Shown here: positions 8,011 to 14,316 of the stretch, piece by piece
Layout: each line of letters begins with the position of its first letter
How positions within the stretch are numbered: position 1 is the stretch's first letter
NCBI GenBank assembly: GCA_025056955.1
Contig: JANWYL010000055.1
Location: 1 to 14,316, forward strand
Length of the DNA stretch: 14,316 nt
Direction of reading: 5' to 3'
Origin: Sandaracinaceae bacterium
GTDB lineage: Bacteria; Myxococcota_A; Polyangia; Polyangiales; Sandaracinaceae
The notes under the pieces: generated by a model
What the model was told of the DNA's origin: nothing
The model's database searches: none
What the model saw: the letters and a program-made list of their open reading frames with translations, nothing else
Position numbers and translations under genes: made by a program

Positions 8011-8819
8011 AAGCCTCCTGGGACTCATTGGTTGCTTTGGCCCTTGGCGTTTTGCTCCTGGCGCCAAGGGCGGCTGCAGAACCTGCCGCTCGATCGGTCC
8101 AAGAAATTTTCGAAGAGGCCAATAGGGCCTTTTTCGCCGGAAATTACCAAAAAGCCATCGAGGGGTACGAAGTCCTTTTGGGCTCTGGCATCGACGATCC
8201 AGACGTCTACTACAACCTGGGCGTGGCCTATCTTCGGCTCAAGCGTTACGGGCTGGCCCGCCTCGCCTTCGAGCGCGCGCTGCGCCTGCGCCCCTTGGAT
8301 CGCGAAAGCCGCCAAGCCATCGAACACATCCGCACCCACCTCCTCGAAAAGGCCGAAGAAGGTGAAGAATTCGTCGAAGATGGCCCATCGTTTTGGTCCC
8401 TCCTTTTTGGCTGGCTTTCTGAGGATGCCCTTGCAATCACCCTTTTGGTGAGCGAGTCTTTCTTTTTCATCACCCTGGCTGCCCTCCTTTGGATCAGCAA
8501 AGAAAAGGTGCGCCTCTTTTTGGGAGTAACCCTTCCCTTAAGCGCGGTTGTAAGCCTTCTTTCGGCCTTGGCCCTCCTCGATCGCGAGGGGATCTGGAAA
8601 GAGGGAGAATCGGCCATCGTCATCGACGCGGAAGTTCCCCTGAGAGAGGGCCCTCGGGAAGAAGCCCAGGCCCGCGGTCGAACAAGAGAGGGTGATCGGG
8701 TGCTCCTTCTCGAAAGTGAGCTCGATTGGTCCCGGATCCGTCTTCCCAACGGAAATGAGGGGTGGGTGAAGAGCTCGTCGATCCTTCCAATCGATCCATC
8801 CCATCGCAAACACCAATGA
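8007..8819 (+). CDS. batE: BatE-type protein: TPR, two membrane helices, SH3-like domain
   Basis: A 270-residue protein. ATG 8007 overlaps the batD stop; no clear ribosome-binding site is seen, so translation probably depends on coupling. Parts in order: a signal peptide (cleavage AAA|E at 24/25), two TPR-like units (about 32-65 and 66-99, with YYNLGVAYLRLKRYGLARLAF), two membrane helices (141-163 and 169-191) and a C-terminal bacterial SH3-like domain (about 200-262, with VPLREGP, GDRVLLLESELDW and EGWVKSSSI). With the signal peptide and an even number of helices, both the TPR and SH3 parts should lie in the periplasm. This matches BatE proteins closing Bat operons elsewhere; SH3b domains often bind peptidoglycan, which is an inference here. 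It is the last clear Bat gene, and no terminator follows it. Confidence 0.88.
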   Translation: MKASWDSLVALALGVLLLAPRAAAEPAARSVQEIFEEANRAFFAGNYQKAIEGYEVLLGSGIDDPDVYYNLGVAYLRLKRYGLARLAFERALRLRPLDRESRQAIEHIRTHLLEKAEEGEEFVEDGPSFWSLLFGWLSEDALAITLLVSESFFFITLAALLWISKEKVRLFLGVTLPLSAVVSLLSALALLDREGIWKEGESAIVIDAEVPLREGPREEAQARGRTREGDRVLLLESELDWSRIRLPNGNEGWVKSSSILPIDPSHRKHQ

Positions 8820-8857
8820 AGGGTGTTATGCCGATTTTTGGAAGGTGAATTGAGATT

Positions 8858-8881
8858 TTAGGTGTCAACTTAGGTGTCAAC
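8858..8881 (+). repeat. Perfect 12-bp tandem repeat at the rluA-type gene start
   Basis: TTAGGTGTCAAC occurs twice back to back (8858-8869 and 8870-8881), with no mismatch, and ends one base before ATG 8883. Each copy carries an AGGTG that can serve as a ribosome-binding site, and the second copy holds the in-frame GTG 8874. A copy gained or lost keeps the reading frame. Confidence 0.95.
8872..8876 (+). promoter_or_regulatory. Ribosome-binding site favouring ATG 8883
   Basis: AGGTG in the second repeat copy lies six bases before ATG 8883. The same sequence in the first copy (8860-8864) would serve GTG 8874 at nine bases. ATG 8883 has both the better codon and the better spacing. Confidence 0.5.
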
Positions 8882-8882
8882 G

Positions 8883-9626
8883 ATGAAAGGTGGTGCAGAA
8901 AAAGCTCCGCTGGCAATACAACCAACGCCAATCACCTTGGATTCACCAGCCGCCCCAATCGTCAGGTGGAATGAGGCCGATTGCGCGGTTGTTGAGAAGC
9001 CTTCCGGAATGCTCACCCAGGGGGGTCCTCGTGGTGTTCCAAACCTTGTGGATTGGGCAATCGATTGGTTCCGCACCCCTCATGCTTCGGTGATCAACCG
9101 CATCGACCGCAATGTCTCTGGTCTTGTTCTCATCGCCCTCCGTCCTGAAAGGGCCCGCCAACTCCATCGAGCGATGCAACAAGGCCTTATCGAGCGCCAC
9201 TATTTGGCCATTGTTAAGATGCCGCGCTCGCTGGAAGGGCTTCCGCCCCTCATCGAAGCGCCACTCGTGAAAGACCCCCTCCACAACCTCGTACGGGTCG
9301 CCAGGGCCGATGAAGCAGGCGCGGAGATGGCCAAAACCAAGGTGCGCCTCAGAGAGCGCTTTCAGGCGCCAATCGGCTGGTTGGCAGAAGTGGAAGCAAG
9401 CCTCGAAAGCGGCCGCTCGCATCAAATTCGGGTGCACCTGGCTTGGGCAGGTGCACCCATTGTTGGCGATCCCAAATACGGTTTACCAGCCCGTGGCATT
9501 CGACGCCCTTTGCTTCACGCCTGGAAGCTCGTCTTTCCTCATCCCTCAGGCACTTCCTTGGTTGAGGTGAGGGCCCCACTGCCTTGGCGCCTCGAAGAGC
9601 TCCGAAGCCTGCGTTCAGCAAGGTAA
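8883..9626 (+). CDS. RluA-family pseudouridine synthase
   Basis: A 247-residue protein from ATG 8883; GTG 8874 would add three residues. RluA-type enzymes turn uridine into pseudouridine in rRNA or tRNA. Seen: VVEKPSGMLTQGG (36-48), the catalytic loop NRIDRNVSGLVLIA (72-85) with the catalytic Asp at D75, SGRSHQIRVHL (176-186) followed by GAPIVGDPKYG, and LLHAWKLVFPHP near the end. The loop is normally HRLDxxTSG; here His is Asn72, Leu is Ile and Thr is Val. There is no N-terminal S4 domain, so it resembles the short RluA/RluC-like forms without an RNA-binding module; which site it modifies cannot be told. It follows batE by 63 bases with no terminator seen, so it may be co-transcribed. Confidence 0.9.
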   Translation: MKGGAEKAPLAIQPTPITLDSPAAPIVRWNEADCAVVEKPSGMLTQGGPRGVPNLVDWAIDWFRTPHASVINRIDRNVSGLVLIALRPERARQLHRAMQQGLIERHYLAIVKMPRSLEGLPPLIEAPLVKDPLHNLVRVARADEAGAEMAKTKVRLRERFQAPIGWLAEVEASLESGRSHQIRVHLAWAGAPIVGDPKYGLPARGIRRPLLHAWKLVFPHPSGTSLVEVRAPLPWRLEELRSLRSAR

Positions 9627-9646
9627 GAGCCCGCCTGCTTCTGGGC

Positions 9647-9674
9647 TTGAAAACATTCTTGCTTTTTCTATTTT
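9647..9674 (+). promoter_or_regulatory. Possible sigma-70-like promoter
   Basis: TTGAAA (9647-9652) and TATTTT (9669-9674) are separated by 16 bases inside an AT-rich stretch that stands out from its surroundings. A transcript from here would begin about 27 bases before ATG 9709. The promoter type of this organism is unknown, so this is a weak call. Confidence 0.35.
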
Positions 9675-9708
9675 CTTTGGCGCCACGCCATGCTACGCCT
9701 AGCCGCCC

Positions 9709-10632
9709 ATGGAGGTTGCGATTATTCAAGAATCGATCTTCGCGCTTCCCTCTTCTGAACGCGTGAATGTCATCGTCTATGACGGAAGCACCGAGCTCAA
9801 GCTCAAGTCAGGCCCTGGCCCAGACCGGGAGCTCGCCTTTGCCTACGGCCAGGAGATGCTCGAGCAAGTGCTCGAAAGCGAACGAAATCGATTGAAGCTC
9901 CCCTTGCCTCTTGGAAGTGTGCTGCGCCTTCATCCAGGCAAGCTGCACTGCGACTTTTTGCTTTGGCTTGCGCTGCGCCCCCCCGAGTCAAAGGAAGGGT
10001 TCGAGCTTGAGAACAAGGACATCGAAGAGGCCGTCGAGGCTGCGCTTGAGTTTGTGATTCCTCGGAACGTTTCCAGGATTGCCTTTCCTCCCCTTGGCGC
10101 CAGCGCAAAAAGCCGATCGCCTGGAGAGTGCATGGCCCTTGTGGTCCAAGCGGCGAACCGCTTTTACAGCCAGCGTCTGGCCCAAGGCAAACCCAACCCA
10201 ATTGAAAAGGTGGTGGTTTGCGATCCGAGGCCTGGGGTCATCAGAGAAGCCAAACGCCTCCTTGGCAACGCAACCAAGCTCATTCCGACGCCCGCACCCG
10301 CGCTCACAGAGCCCGCACCCTCCAAGCAAGCTTCTGGCAAGTCAGCTTCAAAAGAAGGGGCCAAGGCCAGCGCCCGACTCGCCGCCACCTCAACCAAAAG
10401 CACAAGCACTTCAAAGCCAGCGTCGACCAAGCCCGCGCTCGATCCTGCCCTCGTCGCACAGGCCAAAAGCAATGCAAAGGCCTGGGATCGCCATCATCGA
10501 TATGCAGTTGGCGAGTGGATGATTCATCCGAAGTTTGGAGTCGGAAGGGTCGAAGAAAAAAGCCCAAGAGATGACTACATCGTGGTTTTGTTTGAAGATG
10601 GCGAAACCCGCCGGCTGATTCACGGAAGCTGA
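9709..10632 (+). CDS. Macro-domain-like protein with C-terminal Tudor/CarD-like domain
   Basis: A 307-residue cytoplasmic protein with no signal peptide. The first 185 residues follow the order of strands and helices of a macro (ADP-ribose-binding) domain: a first strand VAIIQESI, then VNVIVYDGS, GPGPDRELAFAYGQEM, GSVLRLHPGKLHCDFLLWLAL, a helix IEEAVEAALEF, SRIAFPPLGAS (122-132), and a closing strand KVVVCD. The usual GDIT and NAAN residues that hold ADP-ribose are replaced (QESI and YDGS), so binding is uncertain. A Lys/Ser/Ala/Thr/Pro-rich linker (193-245) leads to a small beta domain (264-304) with VGEWMIHPKFGVGRV and VLFEDGETRRL, like the Tudor/CarD-like tails of UvrD/PcrA helicases and related proteins. 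Those tails bind RNA polymerase or other partners. No ribosome-binding site is visible before ATG 9709. The next gene abuts it directly. Function unassigned. Confidence 0.75.
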   Translation: MEVAIIQESIFALPSSERVNVIVYDGSTELKLKSGPGPDRELAFAYGQEMLEQVLESERNRLKLPLPLGSVLRLHPGKLHCDFLLWLALRPPESKEGFELENKDIEEAVEAALEFVIPRNVSRIAFPPLGASAKSRSPGECMALVVQAANRFYSQRLAQGKPNPIEKVVVCDPRPGVIREAKRLLGNATKLIPTPAPALTEPAPSKQASGKSASKEGAKASARLAATSTKSTSTSKPASTKPALDPALVAQAKSNAKAWDRHHRYAVGEWMIHPKFGVGRVEEKSPRDDYIVVLFEDGETRRLIHGS

Positions 10633-11232
10633 ATGCGTATCGAAATCGATCCCAAGCATCCCGATCCTCGCCGAATTGCTCGAGCCGTCGAAGTCCTGCA
10701 AAAGGGCGGGGTCATCTCCTATCCCACAGACACGGTCTACGGGATTGGATGTGACATCATGGCCAAGCGGGCAATCGATCGGATCTACGCGATGAAGCGC
10801 ATGAAGGAAAACCAGCCACTGGCGCTCATTTGCTCAGACATCGGAGAGATCGCCCGCTATGCCATCATCGAAGACCGCACCTACCGACTCATCCGGCGGC
10901 TTGTTCCTGGCCCCTATTGCTTCATCTTGCCTGCAAGCCGCGACGTCCCTCGCTTGCTTCAAATGAAGCGCAAGACCGTTGGAATCCGCATCCCCCACCA
11001 TGAAGTCCCCTTAGCGATTGTCCGGATGCTTGGCCGGCCCCTCGTTTCGACCAGTGCAACCATCGAAGGGAAGACCCTCGACGACCCTGCAGAAATCTCC
11101 CGGCTTTTCCATGGGATCGATTTGGTGCTCGATGGAGGTGTGGGTGGGCTTGTGCCATCCACCGTGCTTGACCTCAGCGGCCCTGAGGTTGTTGTGATTC
11201 GTGAAGGCGCAGGACCAATCGATTGCTTTTAA
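10633..11232 (+). CDS. yciO: YciO homologue, Sua5/YciO/YrdC fold
   Basis: A 199-residue protein that begins directly after the previous stop (TGAATG); GGAAG at 10624-10628 is a moderate ribosome-binding site. It contains the nucleotide- and substrate-binding fold of the Sua5/YciO/YrdC family: GGVISYPTDTVYGIGCD (25-41), an RIYAMKRMKENQPLALIC block, PGPYCFILPAS, KRKTVGIRIP and PLVSTSAT. The N-terminal IDPKHPDPR, the C-terminal VPSTVLDLSG and the closing VVIREGAGPIDCF match YciO rather than YrdC or Sua5. YrdC and Sua5 make threonylcarbamoyl-AMP for tRNA t6A; the role of YciO is less certain. The zero spacing suggests co-translation with the macro-like protein. Confidence 0.88.
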   Translation: MRIEIDPKHPDPRRIARAVEVLQKGGVISYPTDTVYGIGCDIMAKRAIDRIYAMKRMKENQPLALICSDIGEIARYAIIEDRTYRLIRRLVPGPYCFILPASRDVPRLLQMKRKTVGIRIPHHEVPLAIVRMLGRPLVSTSATIEGKTLDDPAEISRLFHGIDLVLDGGVGGLVPSTVLDLSGPEVVVIREGAGPIDCF

Positions 11233-11284
11233 GGTTCACCTTGGGCATCCCGCCCTTCTCCTTGGTACCCTATTGCATCCTCAA

Positions 11285-11290
11285 TGAGGT
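11285..11290 (+). promoter_or_regulatory. Ribosome-binding site of the zinc-ribbon start
   Basis: TGAGGT lies four bases before ATG 11295 and supports this as the true start of the zinc-ribbon/ATPase gene. By contrast TTG 11657, the first start codon in the ATPase frame, has no such site. Confidence 0.55.
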
Positions 11291-11294
11291 TTGC

Positions 11295-11600
11295 ATGAAT
11301 TTCTCTCCCTTCCGCTGTCCCTCCTGTCACTTCGAAACACCTCGCGTTTTTCGCCATTGCATGGCCTGTGGTGCGCCGCTATGGCCAAAAGAAGGTGAAC
11401 CTCGTCAACAACCAACCGACCGCGCACCACCATTGAGGGGGTCTGCAGTTGTTCCCATCCCCCCTTCCCACGATGAACCCACAATCCCCCCCCAGAGGCA
11501 ATCGCTTCTTCAGAATTTGAGCTCATTGGAGATGAGGTTGAGCTTGAGGAAGTTGACACGATTCTCCTTGAGTCTGAAGAGCGTGCGCTCGATGACTTAG
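11295..11600 (+). CDS. Zinc-ribbon N-terminal segment of a frame-broken ATPase gene
   Basis: As the sequence stands this is a 101-residue frame. Its first 64 residues look real: MNFSPFRCPSC is followed by HCMACGAPL, giving a double CxxC zinc ribbon (C8, C11, C22, C25), then a Pro-rich linker ending DEPTIPP. After the run of eight C at 11486-11493 the frame turns into Leu/Ser/Arg/Lys-rich sequence that looks out of frame, and stops at 11600. The other frame (codons starting at 11492, open from 11477) reads an acidic linker that leads straight into the ATPase at 11657. I therefore read this as the N-terminus of the ATPase protein, separated by a frameshift. A zinc ribbon before an AAA-TPR protein is a familiar layout. 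The start is supported by TGAGGT upstream. If the frame were joined the whole product would be 948 residues. Confidence 0.7.
   Translation: MNFSPFRCPSCHFETPRVFRHCMACGAPLWPKEGEPRQQPTDRAPPLRGSAVVPIPPSHDEPTIPPQRQSLLQNLSSLEMRLSLRKLTRFSLSLKSVRSMT
11486..11493 (+). other. C8 homopolymer at the frame break
   Basis: Eight consecutive C lie exactly where the zinc-ribbon frame stops making sense and the acidic-linker frame begins. Zero-frame reading is atC CCC CCC cag; one added C, or a -1 slip on the two CCC codons, gives CCA GAG GCA and continues into the ATPase without a stop. Possible causes are a homopolymer miscount in the assembly, a phase-variable tract, slippage in transcription or translation, or a real disabling deletion. 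Confidence 0.7.
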
Positions 11601-11656
11601 ACCAGCAAGAAGGGGAATGGTCCTGGCCCTCACCAGACGAATTCGAACCACCTCTT

Positions 11657-14140
11657 TTGGGCCAAGAGAGCCTGGAAAAAGAGCTGAAAGAAGCCATTGA
11701 AAAGGCATTTGGGCACCCCCAAGCCACGCTTGTCCTCATCCAAGGAAGTCCAGGATCAGGCAAAACCCGCCTCCTTTTTCGGGCTGGCGAAATCGCTGCG
11801 CGCGCCTTTCCTTCCGTGCGGATTCTCTATGCTTCGGCCCGTAGCACAGATGTGGAGGCTGCCCTCTTTGGGCGCCTTCTCCTCGAGCGCTTTGCTGCGA
11901 CTCCTGCCTCAGGGCCACAGGCCCTCCGCTCGCACATCGTGTCGACCCTCGCCCAAGTCTTCGGCACAAGCGAAAGCCATGTTCAAGAACTTGCGGAACT
12001 CCTTGCCCACTTTGCTGGCATTCCCTCCCCAGGAAGTCCTCTCCTTTCGGAGCTTGCCGAAAAACCCGAGGAAATGCGGGCCCGAGAGCTCCAAGCACTC
12101 AAGCGCCTTTTGGTCAAAGACGCCGAAGCCCGCCCCTTGCTCGTTCTCATCGATAACGCCCATTTTGCTGATGAAGAAAGCTGGCTGATCCTTGACGAAT
12201 TGCTCAAGCTCTCTGCGCCAATCCTTTTTGTGCTCGCTGGAAACGCCCCATTTGGGGAGGAAGCGCAGGCTCTTCGCCATGGGAATTGCCTTTTTTTCAC
12301 GATTTCTCCTCTTGGCGAGGAGGATGTGGCCGCTTGGCTTCGCGCGGCCATTCCAGACCTCATCGCCATTCCAGAAGCCCTCCTTGCAGCCCTCACCCAT
12401 CGTTCAGGCGGAAATCCTGGAGCACTTCGGGAAATTTTCTTTGGACTTCTCGAGCAAGACCTTTTCCTTCGCACCCCCAAAGGGGTCATCGTTCACATCG
12501 AAGCCCTCCAGTCGAGCGACCTTCCGATTCGCATGGAAGATGCGCTTTTGGCTCGTCTCGAGCGCCTCGAAGCCGAAAGCCGCCTTTTGCTCGAGCGGGC
12601 TTGTGTGATGGGTGAGGTGTTTTGGGACCGTGCCCTGCTCGCCCTCACGCGCTCTGAGTCACCCCCTTTTGAACCGGTTGCCAGTCCGATGGATGTCTGG
12701 CCCCATGACGAAGACGAAGCGGGAATTTCATCATCGCTGCGCCGGCTGGTTGACCGTGGCTTTATCGAAGCACTTAAGGACTCTGAGATTCCGCTCGCCC
12801 GCGCCTATCGCTTCACCCACCCAGCGCTTGGCACCCTGCTCTACCAGCGCCTTTCTCCCGCCCTCCGAAGCAGGCGCCATGCGGTCGTTGCTGAGTGGCT
12901 GGTCAGCACTTCTGAGCACTTGATGGCCATGGCCGCTCCCCACCTCGAAAGGGCAGGTCGTTTTGAACAAGCTGGGATTGCCTATCTCGAAGCAGCAAAA
13001 GCCGAGTATGCCCAACTTCAAACCCGGCGGGCCCTTCGCTCCGTCGAGCGCGCGCTCGAGTTTCTTCATCCCGATGAAGTCCGAAGGCGCCTTGAGGCCC
13101 TGCACCTCCACGGCTCAGTGCTTGTGATTTTGGGGCGTTACGAAGAAGCCTTGCGTTCCTTCACCGAGATGCTTCGTGAGAGCTGGCGCCTTGGGGCTTT
13201 GGGCAAGGGCGGAGCTGCGCTCAACCGAATTGCGCGCCTCCACCTTTCTCGTGGCCACCTCGAAGAAGCCCGCCTTCCGCTGCTCAGAGGCCTTGAGCTT
13301 TTCCGCAAGGCCAATGACATCACTGGCGTCGCAAGCTCCCTTGACGACCTTGCCCAGCTTGAGCTCCTCTGTGGCCATTTGGATGCGGCCCTTTCTGCTT
13401 CGCTTGAGGCCCTTGAAATCCGCCGCAAAATGGGGGACACCCGCGGCGAAGCCCTCTCCCTTTCAACGATAGGCAAAATCCAACACTCGCGAGGAAATCT
13501 CGACCAGGCCGAAGAAGCCTTCCGGGCGGCCTTGCGCCTGCGCGAAGCAGCTGGTGACCGCGTGGGCACAATGCGCTCGCTCAATGAAATGGCGGTGATT
13601 CTCTTTGAGCGCGGGGATAGCGATGGGGCCCGAGCCGCATGGCTTGCCTGCCTCAACGAAGCGCGGGCGATTGGCGATCGCCGCATGGAAGCAATGGTCC
13701 TCAACAACCTGGGCGAGTCGCTAATTGATCTTGGAAAAGCCAACGAGGCTGAGTCTTTTCTCCTTGAGGCGCAATCGATTGCCCTTGAGCTTTTTGACAA
13801 AAGAATCCGCGCCGAAGTCGAACGCAACCTTGGCCGTGTTGCCCTGGCACTTCAGCGAAAAGATGCGATTTCTGCCCTCGAAGCAGCCCTCGAAAGCGCC
13901 CTTGACTACGGAGGCAAGCAATCAATCGCCCAAGCCCACCATGAACTCGCCCGCGCCTACCTCACCCTGGCTCAAAACGACGAGCACCTCAGGCAGAAAG
14001 CCAAAACCCATTTTCAGCAAGCGATTGAGCTCTACCAAAGCCTTGGAAATACCAAGCTCGCAACGCAAACGATGGCTGAATTCAAACATCTTTTGGAAAA
14101 AGAAGGTATCGAGAGACACACCCACCAAAGCAACCCGTAG
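11657..14140 (+). CDS. AAA/STAND-type ATPase with TPR array (probably fused to upstream zinc ribbon)
   Basis: From TTG 11657, the first start codon in this frame, 827 residues are read; the frame is open without a start from 11477, encoding an acidic linker, so the true N-terminus is probably the zinc ribbon at 11295. Order of parts: the lead-in LLGQESLEKEL common before AAA_16 domains, Walker A GSPGSGKT (30-37), Walker B LLVLIDNAHFADEE (161-174), FVLAGN (191-196), SGGNPGALREI (250-260), a helical region with FTHPALGTLLYQRL (386-399), then repeated TPR-like pairs at about 40-residue spacing from about 430 to 800. No membrane helix, HTH, kinase or cyclase domain is seen. Such proteins are often large signalling or regulatory ATPases; the partner is unknown. 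Downstream lies a lipoprotein gene after 56 bases. Confidence 0.88.
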   Translation: MGQESLEKELKEAIEKAFGHPQATLVLIQGSPGSGKTRLLFRAGEIAARAFPSVRILYASARSTDVEAALFGRLLLERFAATPASGPQALRSHIVSTLAQVFGTSESHVQELAELLAHFAGIPSPGSPLLSELAEKPEEMRARELQALKRLLVKDAEARPLLVLIDNAHFADEESWLILDELLKLSAPILFVLAGNAPFGEEAQALRHGNCLFFTISPLGEEDVAAWLRAAIPDLIAIPEALLAALTHRSGGNPGALREIFFGLLEQDLFLRTPKGVIVHIEALQSSDLPIRMEDALLARLERLEAESRLLLERACVMGEVFWDRALLALTRSESPPFEPVASPMDVWPHDEDEAGISSSLRRLVDRGFIEALKDSEIPLARAYRFTHPALGTLLYQRLSPALRSRRHAVVAEWLVSTSEHLMAMAAPHLERAGRFEQAGIAYLEAAKAEYAQLQTRRALRSVERALEFLHPDEVRRRLEALHLHGSVLVILGRYEEALRSFTEMLRESWRLGALGKGGAALNRIARLHLSRGHLEEARLPLLRGLELFRKANDITGVASSLDDLAQLELLCGHLDAALSASLEALEIRRKMGDTRGEALSLSTIGKIQHSRGNLDQAEEAFRAALRLREAAGDRVGTMRSLNEMAVILFERGDSDGARAAWLACLNEARAIGDRRMEAMVLNNLGESLIDLGKANEAESFLLEAQSIALELFDKRIRAEVERNLGRVALALQRKDAISALEAALESALDYGGKQSIAQAHHELARAYLTLAQNDEHLRQKAKTHFQQAIELYQSLGNTKLATQTMAEFKHLLEKEGIERHTHQSNP

Positions 14141-14154
14141 GACCTTGCAAAAGC

Positions 14155-14173
14155 CTTCTTTTCATGAAAGAAG
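14155..14173 (+). terminator. Small perfect hairpin after the ATPase gene
   Basis: CTTCTTT (14155-14161) and AAAGAAG (14167-14173) can pair perfectly around a 5-base loop, with AAGC (14151-14154) and GCTT (14177-14180) able to extend the stem past a bulge. It lacks a G+C-rich stem and a following T run, so it is a weak terminator at best; it could instead be an operator before the lipoprotein gene. Confidence 0.25.
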
Positions 14174-14196
14174 TGTGCTTATTGGAGGCTGAGGGC

Positions 14197-14316
14197 ATGC
14201 GCATAAGCCACAAGTTCTTCATGTTTTTCTGCTTTTTGGCGTTTCAAGCTGGCTGCTCTTGTGGTGGTGGTGAAAGCGGAGTGGGTGATGCTTGGGGGTT
14301 TGGAGATGGTGGTGTG
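14197..14316 (+). CDS. Putative lipoprotein, N-terminal 40 residues (3' end outside window)
   Basis: ATG 14197 opens a signal peptide: MRISHKFF, a hydrophobic core FMFFCFLAF, and a lipobox QAGC with the lipidated Cys at residue 20. A Cys- and Gly-rich start of the mature protein (SCGGGES) and further Gly/Asp residues follow until the window ends. GGAGG (14184-14188) and GAGGG (14191-14195) lie upstream; the first is at eight bases and is the likely ribosome-binding site. A Gly-rich flexible tether after the lipid anchor is common in secreted lipoproteins. The function cannot be told from the visible part; export to the outer membrane or cell surface is likely as Ser follows the Cys, with no Asp at +2. 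Confidence 0.65.
   Translation, partial: MRISHKFFMFFCFLAFQAGCSCGGGESGVGDAWGFGDGGV

Noticed and set aside
8858..8881. Two TTGACA boxes on the minus strand inside the tandem repeat, as reverse promoters
   Set aside because: No acceptable -10 element at 16-18 bases and no minus-strand gene in reach.
9628..9647. AGCCC/GGGCT hairpin as a terminator after the RluA-type gene
   Set aside because: Only five base pairs, a 10-base loop and the T-rich stretch begins more than ten bases further on.
11233..11294. Promoter before the zinc-ribbon gene
   Set aside because: TTGGGC (11241-11246) has no good -10 partner at normal spacing.
11657..11659. TTG as the true start of the ATPase
   Set aside because: No ribosome-binding site, and the same frame upstream codes an acidic linker that joins the zinc ribbon when one base is added at C8.
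1..14316. CRISPR array, tRNA, rRNA or insertion sequence
   Set aside because: No spaced repeats of the right size, no tRNA-like cloverleaf or transposase motif, and no terminal inverted repeats were noticed on reading.

Overview
The window reads almost entirely left to right on the + strand and is densely packed with genes, with short gaps and several 4-base stop/start overlaps. By eye it is of fairly high G+C content. The core is a Bat (Bacteroides aerotolerance-type) operon of a Gram-negative bacterium: signal peptides, periplasmic BatD and BatE parts and a lipoprotein signal all indicate an envelope with a periplasm. The Zn-ribbon/AAA/TPR protein and the Gly-rich lipoprotein start recall deltaproteobacterial or myxococcal-type genomes. 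That placement is an inference; nothing here fixes the taxon.

Region 1 (1-8819) is the Bat operon: the 3' end of a MoxR AAA+ ATPase, a DUF58 vWA-like protein, a membrane protein with a DUF4381-like helical domain, then batA, batB, batC, batD and batE. By homology, MoxR and DUF58 form a cytoplasmic ATPase/adaptor pair. BatA and BatB are membrane-anchored vWA proteins with intact MIDAS residues. BatC and BatE bring TPRs. BatD gives a large periplasmic arm with a cytoplasmic helical tail. Together they are thought to form an envelope chaperone or stress complex. The unusual member is the third gene (1544-3049). After its transmembrane helix, helical domain and a Pro/Ser/Thr/Gln-rich linker, it ends in what looks like an S1/OB-fold nucleic-acid-binding domain of the ribosomal-protein-S1 type. 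I know of no described Bat component with such a domain.

Region 2 (8820-11232) holds an RluA-type pseudouridine synthase preceded by a perfect 12-bp tandem repeat that duplicates its ribosome-binding site. Next come a two-domain protein with a degenerate macro-domain-like N-terminus and a Tudor/CarD-like C-terminus, and directly abutting it a YciO homologue (Sua5/YciO/YrdC fold).

Region 3 (11233-14316) encodes a double-CxxC zinc ribbon, an acidic linker, an AAA/STAND-type ATPase and a long TPR array. In this sequence the zinc ribbon and the ATPase are in different frames. The break can be placed at a run of eight C (11486-11493): one more C, or a -1 slip there, would give a single 948-residue protein. 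The window ends inside a lipoprotein gene.

No tRNA, rRNA, insertion sequence or CRISPR array was seen, and there is no gene-free stretch longer than about 90 bases apart from the frame-broken segment at 11477-11656, which is coding in character.
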